Of a DNA stretch of 64,000 nt, positions 28,351-39,537 are shown piece by piece. The stretch is from Archegozetes longisetosus (taxonomy: Eukaryota; Arthropoda; Arachnida; Sarcoptiformes; Trhypochthoniidae): positions 496,001-560,000 of the forward strand of contig JAEMBT020000009.1 in assembly GCA_018873245.2 (NCBI GenBank), written 5' to 3'. How positions within the stretch are numbered: the stretch's first letter is position 1; each line of letters starts with the position of its first letter. The translations under genes were made by a program, and so were the position numbers. A model generated the notes under the pieces. That model was not told the DNA's origin. It saw only the letters and a list, made by a program, of their open reading frames with translations, and made no database searches.

Positions 28351-29448
28351 ATGAAATTTTTGTCGATTATTGTGTGTTTTGTTTTGTTCGTTCAATTATG
28401 TGTCGCTCAAAGAAGACAAGGTATTCAACTTTACTTACTTTAACACTTTTATAATTTAGTTATTACAAAGTAGTTTATTCTTTAAAGGATTATTCTGTTA
28501 TTTCTAGCATTTAGAAATGCTTTTAAATATAAACTCATATTTTATAGATTTATGCTTTACTTAATATGCTCAGTTAATTTCTCTTCTAAACAAATCCGTT
28601 AATTAATTTGAAGCAAATTTGAAACAATCAAAACATTTAGTGAGCTATTGAACAAGTTAATAGTGAATTAAATTTGAAGCTTAATGTTAGAATTAACGGT
28701 TGATGAGCAAACAGCTCAGAGTCACATGTTTCAAAGTGAACACTACTAACGAATATTTTTTATTTTGAGCTCACTTTTCCATAAAATTAAAATAATTGAC
28801 TCGTTTAAGAGAGGAAAAGATAAACAAAAACGTGAATTGTGAGCTCTATAATTAGGAACGTTTCTACTTAATTATGATATTTGCATAAAAATCTCACTTT
28901 CAACCAATATCAAGTTAACTAAATAACTAAATATTTCATCCCAATAAGCCTCTAAATAGAAATAATAACTGTTTATGGATTATAAATAGATATTATTTAG
29001 ATAGAAAGCACGAACAATTTTCACGACTTTCCTATTAGTTCAAATCACGAGGAAATAAATCTATAGATTTAGCTAACAAATATCTAAACTTTTTTGCATT
29101 TTCATCTCATAAATTAATGAACTCTTGAACTTTTATAGATAAAAATGAATTATTTGATTGGGAAAAGATTTCATTTTCTGATGACATAATTAATGGAAAT
29201 TTGAGACTAAGTCAATATTAATTTGTTTATATTACTGAATAAAAGGCACAGTCAAAGTGAAGGGCGACTTTATGGACGTTCCGGTCAGAGCTGGCTATAG
29301 AATAAGTGGCAATGATGGGGACCTGTTCCTAGAAGATGGAATACTTGTCAAAGATAAGGGAACAGGCTATATTGACCAGAGATTCAGGAACAGAGACCCG
29401 TATAGGGCAAGCGCTGCACAAATAGTTTATGGACGACCAGGTAACTAA
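28351..29448 (+). CDS. Small secreted protein of unknown function
   Basis: Two exons, 28351-28420 and 29246-29448, join in phase 1 across an 825-bp intron to give 90 residues. The first 19 are a clear signal peptide ending in CVA. The mature part has no cysteine, is rich in Gly, Asp and Arg, and includes the motif GTGYIDQRFRNRDPYR. Codon use in exon 2 is visibly less AT-rich than the surrounding intron, supporting coding. I do not recognise the family. The end is uncertain: the last codons contain CCAG|GTAACT, a good splice donor, so further exons may lie beyond 29440 and the stop at 29446 may be intronic. Confidence 0.6.
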
Positions 29449-30900
29449 AATATATGAAATCTTTTTATTTCATATATTAATCATTCATTTGACTTATATA
29501 TGAATAGACAGTAAAGTTATTTCTTTTGGCTTTTATTGAGGTTTTGAAACATTGATTAACTATAAACTAGAATTTAATTAAGAACTTATCAAACTGATCA
29601 ACCGTCCCTCTAAATGAACTTTAGATTTAGTTTTTAATCAATTTTTTCCTAGTTGTCAGAGTTGAGGGTCGTTTTAAGGCTGCACAACAATGAAACATGT
29701 TTTGGTTTACCTGAGTCAAACAATCTAAACATTTACTACATTTTAATTGTTTGCTCAGCCACTCATCTATAGTATTAGAATAATAATGAGATAATAAAAC
29801 TAAATATTGAATAATAAAATGATTTGATTCAAATCTAACTATTCATAATTAAAAACTGAATTGTAAAAATGTGACCTATTCAGCACTAAAATTTACTAAT
29901 TGAATTTTTCCATTAAAAATAACTCCTTCACTAACTTTAAACTAATGATTCAAATTGTAACACATAATTAAATGTTGAATTTATTTTTAGTTTGGATGCG
30001 TCAATAAGTTTGGTGTCAATTGAAGTCAACTTAATGTTAAAGACTTACGAAATGAGTAGAACTATATCTTAAATAATAATATCGATCGCAAAAATTGAAA
30101 GCTACTCAAACACGATCAATGTAATGATAGCTAATTCACATTATTTATTGCATAAAAGCATTTATAGTTGTCAGAAATAGACCTCAAATATAAACCGAGG
30201 ACTAAGAAATTTGTTATGTAAATTTCAAAAATACACTCGTGCCAGTTAATCAAAAGGTCATCAATTGATTTGAACAACTTGTAATTATCTCATGTCGTTT
30301 TCAATATAAATATTTTTTATCACTTAAAATTGACTTGCAATTATCAAATTAAAAGATAATCATTTTTTTGAAACTTTGAATGGATTTTTTGTTGAGAAAT
30401 AGAGTTACATGACTTACATTAAATGTTCATTCAACGATTATTCATTTTCTCATTATTGATAAAACCGTTGATCCAATTATGAAAATGGTTAGTATGTGAA
30501 AAGTAATTTTGAAAAATTCGATATTTCATAAGTTCAATGGTTGTGTGTGTCGTAAGAAAGACATTAATGCATGTCATTTCATTATTTTATGGATTTATTG
30601 AAAGGACTATTAAGTTTGGGTAAGTGACTGCGTTGTATGGCAAATCTTTACTGTTTTTTGCGCTTATTTGTTCAAAAATCTTCAAAAAAGATACTCTGAG
30701 AGAAAAAATCTGTAATTCATGATTTGAATGAAATAATCATAAAATAAATAACTTTGCCAAAGTTATTACATAAAAACAGGTGAGATAAGAGTATATTTAG
30801 TAGTGCTAATCAAAGAAAGCAAATCCTCAATTTAAAGTTCAACATTTTATTTGATAATCGAAACACATTCAATTGAAGCAATAAAATAGATTATGAAAAT
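29449..30900. other. Intergenic, nothing recognised
   Basis: About 1.45 kb of AT-rich sequence. It could hold a further exon of the preceding small secreted gene, but no convincing one was seen. Confidence 0.45.
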
Positions 30901-30901
30901 A

Positions 30902-30909
30902 TATATAAA
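30902..30909 (+). promoter_or_regulatory. TATA box of alpha-mannosidase copy 1
   Basis: TATATAAA lies 46 bp before the start codon at 30948, followed by an initiator-like TTCAGT at about 30931. Confidence 0.45.
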
Positions 30910-30947
30910 TATCAAAATGTAAGTCTTATTAATTCAGTACTAGAAGT

Positions 30948-33900
30948 ATGCAATTAATTTCAATGTCGAGTTTTGTTAAGAGTGCCATTTTTGCAATACT
31001 GATCAATCAAGTATTGGGCGAATGTGGCTATAATTCTTGCACTAAAACAGACTCCACAAAGTTGAACATTCATGTCATTTCTCACAGTCACGACGATGTC
31101 GGTTGGGTTAAGACAGTAGATGGTATTTACGAAGAAGATGTCAAACATGTTATCGATAATGTTATCCAATCTTTGAGCAAAAAGAGCACTCGAAAGTTTA
31201 CGCAAGTCGAAACATACTTTTTTAACAGATGGTGGCATCAACAAAATAATGAGACAAAGACATTGGTTCACAAACTCTTAGATTCTGGTCAGTTAAGTTT
31301 CACAAACGGTGGTTATTGTGTTAATGACGAAGCAGTTGCGCATTATAGCAATGTTATCGATCAGATGACTTTTGGGTTAAGAATATTAGATCAATTGTTC
31401 GGTAAATGTGGTCATCCATTGGTCTCGTGGCAAATTGACCCGTTTGGAGCCTCTAAAGAAATGGCATCACTTTATGCACAAATGGGGTTCGACGCACACG
31501 TCACCAATAGAGCGATTGAACCAAAGGGAGAATTCATTTGGAGAGGAAGTCATGATTTAGGAGAAAAATCAGATATTTTTACAACTGTTCTTCATGAGCA
31601 CTACAGCGCCCCAAATGGATTCAATTTCGAGAAAGGTATAAGATTTCTAAGTAGGAATAATTGGTCAGATAATTAGAATCTAGTGCATTTGTGAGAATAA
31701 GCCTTGATTAACACTAAAAGACTAGGAGTTAATTAATTTAATTTGTTGATTAAATTTTCGAAAGTTTGACTTATAAAATTTGTCAGGTAATGATATCACA
31801 AATGAAAACAAGAAACAAAAAGCATCAGAGATTGTTAAGCTAGCTCAAAGTTGGAATAAGAACTACGGAAATACAGGACATGTTCTCATGCCATTTGGTG
31901 ATGATTTTCAATACCAAAACGCCGAGCGATGGTTTGACAACATCGATAAACTGATAGCAGAAATCACTGCGACTTATCCAGAAGTTCACATATTTTATTC
32001 TTCGCCCTCTTGTTATATCTCAGCAGTTAATAAACTAAATCACACTTTTCCACACCGAGATAATGACTATTTCCCGCTTTGGTCTGGATTTTTTACAAGT
32101 AGACCAACTCTTAAACATCAGGACAGATATACTAATAATATTTTTCAAGTGAGCAAACAACTCGATGCTATCGCTAGACTTGTTGGTAGCGAACCATTTC
32201 TTGATGAGGCCAGGAATCAATTAGCAATTCTTCAACATCATGACGCCATTACTGGCACTTCACCACAATACACGGCTGATGACTATTCCCAAAGACTGTA
32301 CAGCGCTTCTAAAGCTAGTGAAGAAGTTATAGATAGAGCTTACAAAAAGCTGTTACCAAAACAAGTTCCGAATGAAACAGTTCATAAACAGATAGTTTGT
32401 GATGGACTTAACATAACTGAATGCTCTGTTTCTGAAAATAATCAAAATTTCACTCTCGTTATATATAATCCTATTGGAAGAGCAATATCTCAATGGATCA
32501 GAGTTCCTGTTAGTTCTGGTTCTAATTATGAGGTCGTTGACGCAAATGGCGTAAAAGTTAATGAAGCACATTTGTTACCAGTTTCACCTGCAGTTCAACA
32601 AATTGCACATAGAAAGAGTATCGCAAAAACAGAATTAGTTTTTAAGGCAAACTTATTGGAACTTGGATTTGTCACATATTTTGTCAGAAAGACAAGTAAA
32701 TTATAAAGACTAACATTCATTCAAATTATTCATAATTTTTGTTTTACAATTCAGATCAAGCTTTCGAAAAGTTCAAAACAGAAAATAATGCTCACAGAAT
32801 CAAAAGAGCAACAGATCATCAAATGAAAGGCAAAGGGTTTACACTTGTTTTGGATAACACTTCAGGAAATATTAAATCTTTCAAATTAGACAATGGAAAA
32901 GAATTTCCTTTAAAACAAACTTTTAAATATTACAAATCAAATCAAGACTCAATTTATGAATTCTGTCCAGAAGGAGATGTCTTAAACTTAAATACCTTAT
33001 CAGTTAAGATGCAATCAAAGTATGACAACGGGTTGGTTCATGAGGTCACACAACAGTGGGATGATTGGATTTCACAAACTATACGTGTCTATGAAGACGA
33101 AGAATATATTGAGTTTGATTGGGTTGTGGGTCCGGTACCTATCGGTGATGGAATGGGTAAAGAAGTTATTACAAGATTTGAAACTGATTTAAACAGTGCA
33201 AAAAGTTTTTACACTGACGCTCTCGGCAGGCAAATGGTATTAAATGATAAATTTTCTTACTTTAGTTAGATAATAGTTTTTATTAATGAACAGGTCAAAC
33301 GTACGCGAACCTCAGAGTCCGTTAAATGCATGAATTCTATGAATAATGTTTCTAATAATTACTACCCGATCAAGAGTAAAATTTTTATGAGAGATGAGAC
33401 AAAAGGTATGCAATTCACTGTTTTGACAGATAGATCACAGGGAGGTTCGAGTCTTAAAGATGGACAGTTAGAGCTTATGGTTCACAGAAGACTGTTGAAA
33501 GCCCTTTATATTGGTCTTAACGAGACCGGAGTTGATGGACGAGGACTTGTAGTTAGAGGAAAACATTATGTATTTTTTAAACCTATCGATGAATCGGCAA
33601 AATTATTCAGAGATTTAAGTCAAAGACTATTTATGCAGCCGTTGATTACATTCTCGCCTCTCACTCAATCTCAAACTGATTACAAAAACAAATATCAAAC
33701 TTCTTATTCTGCTATTAATAGACAATTACCACAAAACGTACATTTGTTAACATTTGAACAATGGAAAACAAATCAAATATTAGTTCGTTTCGAACACTTT
33801 TACGAAAGTGTGGACAACAATCAATTATCAAAAGCCGTTGAAGTCGATTTAGAGAACTTATTCAAATCGTTCAAAATAATAAGTTTAACAGAAACGACAT

Positions 33901-34591
33901 TATCTGCCAATCAAATTGTGTCAGAAACACATCGAATGAAATGGAATTCAAACAAACAATTTAGTGAAAGTCAATCAACTCATAACAGAAACATCAGAGC
34001 CAACATCGACTTCAAGATACAATTATTACCACAACAAATCCGAACTTTTATCCTAACAATCGAAGATAATAAACAAGTAAAAGGTACTTATGCAATAAAT
34101 TGTTTGAATTGAAGCTTTCAAAACATTTTTCAATTTCAACAGAAAAATGTTCGTTGAGTTGGAAATCAATAACTGGAAATCAAATCCCAACAAACGCAAT
34201 AATTGGTGGTTCCGATACAGATAAAAGTCCATTCTATATATGTAGACATTCTTATGCTAATAATATTATTCCGGGAAATGCAAACCATAAATCAGGCTGT
34301 CATGTGACAGATTCCGGAAAAGTAATTGAATTCAAAACTGATTACGAGATACTGATTGGTAACAACTATGACTGGGTTCCTCTATATGGCGGCGATCCTG
34401 TGCCCAAGAATGCATTTGTGGCCGGAACTGATGCTAAAGGAATGCCAGTTTATGTCGGAAGATGCGATTTACATTCAGGCACTGCTCAGACTCGAGTTAT
34501 CGGTAAAATACAGAACAAGTTCTTTTACGCGATGGCAAATGCCGAACATTCAGATACTAAATGTGATAATCACGAAGTTATGGTTTGTTAA
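30948..34591 (+). CDS. Lysosomal-type alpha-mannosidase (GH38) fused to DM9 repeats, copy 1
   Basis: Predicted to cleave alpha-mannose from N-glycans in the lysosome or extracellularly. Exons: 30948-31635, 31787-32695, 32755-33236, 33294-34083, 34143-34591; phases agree throughout, giving 1105 residues with no frameshift. After a signal peptide come the metal motif HSHDDVGW, the nucleophile Asp164 in WQIDPFG, the acid/base segment FGDDF near residue 269, QHHDAITGT, and C-terminal GH38 landmarks such as VGPVPIGDGMGKEV and VLTDRSQGGSSL. A dibasic KR site before residue 620 may be a processing point, as in mammalian LAMAN. Residues 957-1105, encoded by exon 5, form two DM9 (DUF3421) repeats (NAIIGGSD, YICRH, NAFVAGTD, YVGRC), a domain not normal in LAMAN. 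Retaining the 59-bp intron 4 would end the protein without DM9. AATAAA lies at 34628. Confidence 0.92.
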
Positions 34592-34639
34592 ATTAATTTG
34601 TGTCATTTGGTTCTGAATGCTCTTGGAAATAAAAATGTC

Positions 34640-35320
34640 TAAGTTTACAAAATATTGAGTGAATTTATTATTTATAAAATAAAAAATTCGTTCACACGAT
34701 GTGTAGTTTTAGCGATTGATTTGAAGGATTTTTCGATTTGAATTATGATAATTGTTATATTATTTGTCAAATAATAATTATTAGCATTCCTACAATAAGG
34801 ATCTGATGATTTGCTTGCATATTGAAAAGCTAGAAATCATGCACAACCGGAAGATAAAATATACGTCAAATGTAGCTTTTTCGCCCCTAATAAACTTAGG
34901 AGTCACTTTATAATATTGATGACCAGTTATATGAGAAAATATGACTTTATTTGTTTAGTCTTTCTCTCATTAGCTTTTATTGTTCTTTAAGTGCAGAATT
35001 TGACGTATACTATATCGCCCTACTGTACTAACTCTATGGAAAGCGTAAGTCACTTCAATTCAGTCAAATCCATTTTATATAAAAACATTTGAGAAGTGAT
35101 ATAACCTGAAATATGTAATTTAAAATATATTGATATGGTGCTTCTAATCAGAAAATAACTACATGTGAATATTTTCTCATGAGCTTACATTACATCATTC
35201 TTAGATTTAACAAAAATGCACTAATAGAAAGCATATAGTAACGATTATCAATCAAGACAGATCCTAGTTTTAAGTAATCACATAACTTGATTAGTACTAA
35301 TTCAAGGATAATTTTTATGA
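34640..35320. other. Spacer between mannosidase copies 1 and 2
   Basis: AT-rich spacer of about 0.7 kb. No gene seen; the copy 2 promoter lies at its right edge. Confidence 0.55.
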
Positions 35321-35321
35321 A

Positions 35322-35328
35322 TATAAAT
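35322..35328 (+). promoter_or_regulatory. TATA box of alpha-mannosidase copy 2
   Basis: TATAAAT 49 bp before the start codon at 35371, matching the spacing at copy 1. Confidence 0.45.
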
Positions 35329-35370
35329 GCTTAGAAAATCAGGTCAAAATATTCGTAGCGTGAGATAAAT

Positions 35371-38300
35371 ATGGGATCATTTTCGATACTAAGTTTTGCC
35401 AAAAGTGCAATCTTTCTAACACTAGTCAATCACGTACTATGTGATTGTGGTTCTAATTCATGTACTAAAACTGATCCTAAAAAGTTAAATATTCATATCA
35501 TTCCTCACAGTCACGATGATGTTGGATGGCTCAAGACTGTTGACGGATATTACGAAGAAGATGTGCAGTACATCATCACAAATGTTGTGCAATCCTTAGA
35601 CAAAAAGCCTACACGAAAGTTTACACAAGTTGAGACATATTTTTTCAATAGATGGTGGAATGAACAGAATAACGAGACTAAAACACTAGTTCGCAAACTA
35701 GTCAATTCCGGTCAGCTGAATTTTGCGAACGGCGGATATTGTGTTAACGATGAAGGAGCAACTCATTATAACAGTATTATCGATCAAATGACACTTGGAT
35801 TGAAAATCTTAGACGAACTGTTCGGTAAATGTGGTCATCCTACAGTCTCGTGGCAAATCGATCCGTTCGGAGCCTCTAAAGAAATGGCATCACTTTATGC
35901 ACAAATGGGATTTGATGGACATGTCCTCAACAGAGCGATTAAGCCGAAGGGAGAGTTCATTTGGAGAGGAAGTCATGATTTGGGAGAAAAATCAGATATT
36001 TTCTCAACAACTCTTCACAACCACTACAGCGCCCCAAACGGGTTCGACTTTGAAGATGGTATGACTTGGCATTCAAAAAGGTTTGAAAGATTTAAAACAT
36101 ATAAATATGTTAACTTTTTCAGGAAACGATATAAATTCAGTTAACAAGAAACAAAAAGCTGACACTTTATCAAAGTTAGCGCAAGAGTGGAATATAAATT
36201 ACGGCAACACTAATCATGTCCTGATGACTTTTGGCGACGACTTCAAGTACAAAAATGCTGAGCATTATTTCTCAAATCTCGATAAACTGATCGAAGCAAT
36301 GAACGAATTCCATCCAAATGTGAATATATTTTATTCGACGCCATCATGTTATATCTCAGATGTTAACAAACTGAACCACACTTTTTCACACCGAGATAAC
36401 GATTATTTCCCGCTTTGGTCTGGATTTTTTACAAGTAGACCATCGCTTAAATGGCAGGAAAGAAATACTAATAATTTACTGCAAGTGAGCAAACAACTCG
36501 ATGCTATCACTAGACTCGTTGATAGCGAACCATTTCTTAATGAAGGAAGAAATGAACTTGCAATTCTTCAACATCATGACGCCATTACTGGTACTTCACC
36601 ACAATTCACAGCTAGTGATTATTCTAGAAGACTCTTTAGCGCTACTGATGCCCTTAGAGAAGTTGTTGATAAAGCTTACAAAAAGTTATTACCGAAGCAA
36701 TCATCAACTCAAACAGTTCATAAACAGATTGTTTGTGATGGACTTAACATAACCGAATGTTCTGTTTCTGAAAACAATCAAAATTTGACATTAATTATTT
36801 ATAATCCTATTGGAACAAATATCTCTCAATGGGTTAGAATTCCTGTTAGTTCTGACCATAATTACGAAGTTTTCGATTCTAACGGTGTTAAAGTCGATAA
36901 AACTTATGTAATACCGATATCACAATCGGTACAACATTTACAGGGAAGAAAAAGTGTAGCCAAAAATGAATTGGTCTTCAGAGCAGACTTATTGGGTTTG
37001 GGATTTGTCACATATTTTGTTATAAAGACAAGTAAATATCAAAATAGTTTGATAGATATTTTATTCATTTTGCAATAAATCTTATTTTCCTTTATTTTAA
37101 GATAAAGTTTTAGTACAATTCGACGCACAAACAGACAATCTTAGGCTTAAAAGAGCAGCAGATCATGAAATGAAAGGCAGAGGATTTACACTTCATTTGG
37201 ACAGCACTTCAGGAAATATTAAATCCATTAAATTAGACAATGGAAAAGAATTTCCATTCAAGCAGTCGTTCAAATATTATAAATCTAATGGAGACTCGAG
37301 TTATGAATTCTGTCCTGAAGGCAATGTTAATGATATAGACGCACAATCGGTTAAGTTGGAATCAAAATATGACAACGGATTAATTCATGAAGTCAGACAA
37401 CATTGGAACGATTGGGTTTCACAAACAATTCGAGTTTACGAAGACGAACAATATGTTGAGTTTGATTGGGTTGTAGGTCCGATACCTGTTGGAGATAATA
37501 TTGGAAAAGAAATTATTTCAAGATTTGAAACTGATTTGAAAACTGATAAAACTTTTTATACTGACGCGAATGGCAGACAAACTGTATGTTTTGTTCATTG
37601 AAATCACATTCTGATAATCACTTATTGTTTACGCGCATATTTCAGGTGAAACGTACCCTCCATTCAGAAGTGCAATCATGCGGTGGCTTCAAGAATACTG
37701 TTTCTACCAATTACTACCCTATTTATAGTAAAATTTTTATTAAGGATGAAACCAAAGGCATGCAATTCACTGTTTTGACAGATAGAACACAAGGGGTTCG
37801 AGTCTTTCTGACGGACAGTTAGAGCTTATGGTTCATAGAAGGCTATTGACTGATCTCAGAACAAGTCTTAATGAGACAGGAGTTGATGGACGAGGACTTG
37901 TAGTTAGAGGAAAACATTATGTATTTTTTAGACCTATCGATGAATCGGCAAAATTATTCAGAGATTTAAGTCAAAGACTATTTATGCAGCCGTTGATTAC
38001 ATTCTCGCCTCTCACTCAATCTCAAACTGATTATGCAAACAAATATCAAACTTCTTATTCTGCTATTAATAGACAATTACCACAAAACGTACATTTGTTA
38101 ACATTTGAACAATGGAAAACAAATCAAATATTAGTTCGTTTCGAACACTTTTACGAAAGTGTGGACAACAATCAATTATCAAAACCCGTTGAAGTCAATT
38201 TAGAGAACTTATTCAAATCGTTCAAAATAATAAGTTTAACAGAAACGACATTATCTGCCAATCAAATTCTATCAGAAACACATCGAATGAAATGGAATTC

Positions 38301-38957
38301 AAACAAACAATTTAGTGAAAGTCAATCAACTCATAACAGAAACATCAGAGCCAACACAGACTTTATAATACAATTAGCTCCACAACAAATCCGAACTTTT
38401 ATCCTAACACTAGAAGATAATAAACAGACTAAAGGTATTAATGAAGCATCAGAATTATAATCTGGTTGAATGCAAGAGTTATGACAACATTTTTTATTTT
38501 TTGATCCTTAATAGAAAAATGTTCGCTGAGTTGGAAGTCAGTAACTGGAAATCAAATCCCAACGAATGCAATAGTTGGTGGCTTCGATATGGACAACAGT
38601 TCACTTTATATTTGTCGACACCATCAAAACAATGAAAATCTACCAGGAAAAGCAAATCATAAAATTGGATGTTATGTCACATATGGAGGAAAAGCATTTA
38701 ACTATAAAACTGAATATGAGGTACTGATTGGTGATAATTATGAATGGGTGCCCCGACATGGCGGCGATCCTGTACCTAAAAATGCGTTTGTAGCTGGATC
38801 TGATTCTAGCGGAATGCCTATTTATATTGGAAGATGTGACGTGCACATTGATTCAGTTGAAACTGAAGTGGTTGGTAAAATTCATCATAAGTTTTATTAC
38901 GCTTGGGGAAGTAATGAACGCGAAGATTGTAGCAATCATCAAGTTATGGTTTGCTAA
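35371..38957 (+). CDS. Alpha-mannosidase (GH38) fused to DM9 repeats, copy 2, with one frameshift
   Basis: Tandem paralogue of copy 1 with the same five-exon structure: 35371-36058, 36123-37031, 37102-37583, 37646-38434, 38515-38957. Exons 1-3 have exactly the same lengths as in copy 1 (688, 909, 482 bp). Exon 4 is 789 bp instead of 790: one G is missing at about 37793-37796, where CAAGGGGTTCG replaces the sequence for Q-G-G-S. As read, the frame ends at a TAG shortly after; beyond it the correct frame stays open to the splice donor and through the DM9 exon. Catalytic motifs (HSHDDVGW, WQIDPFG, FGDDF, QHHDAITGT) are present, as are two DM9 repeats (NAIVGGFD, YICRH, NAFVAGSD, YIGRC). The otherwise intact frame means this is either a homopolymer sequencing error or a very recent pseudogene. 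Confidence 0.88.
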
Positions 38958-39537
38958 AAAGTTTTATATCGTGGTTCTCATTCAGTAATATGTTGTAAAC
39001 TTTATGTGTTACTTAGTATTAGAAAATAATGTTGGCGTTTTTGTATAACATTTTAATCACTAAGGGATAGATATTGTAATTGAAATTATCTAGACGGTAG
39101 ATATTAAACCACTACAAGTTATTCAAACAATATTTATACTCATTATTTGTTCGTTAGACATATTTAAATCTTTAAATTTTTCTCATAATAGAGAATCTAC
39201 AAAACTGTGACATATGTTTCTAATCAATTAATGATTATCTTCAGCAATATATTTTAGCAAATAAAAGTCGATCGTAAGAAAATATCTGTATTTTAGTTAA
39301 TTGAAAAGTCACACACATTGGCTGCATATCACCCTCAAATGAATGTCATTACGAATAGAAAACTAAAGTTCACTTCAAAAAAAATTATTTAATTAATTAA
39401 ATAAAACCCATTTTTTTAGACAATTCAAATCTATAAAACATGTACATTTTCCCTACTTTTTAATACTTTACGCCTTTAATTCATCTTTTAACACTAAAAA
39501 GTTTGACATAAAATGAGCTCAGAATTTCCTAAATACT
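38958..39537. other. Convergent intergenic spacer
   Basis: Lies between the 3' ends of copy 2 (+) and copy 3 (-). I looked here on the - strand for a DM9 exon belonging to copy 3 and found none. Confidence 0.55.
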
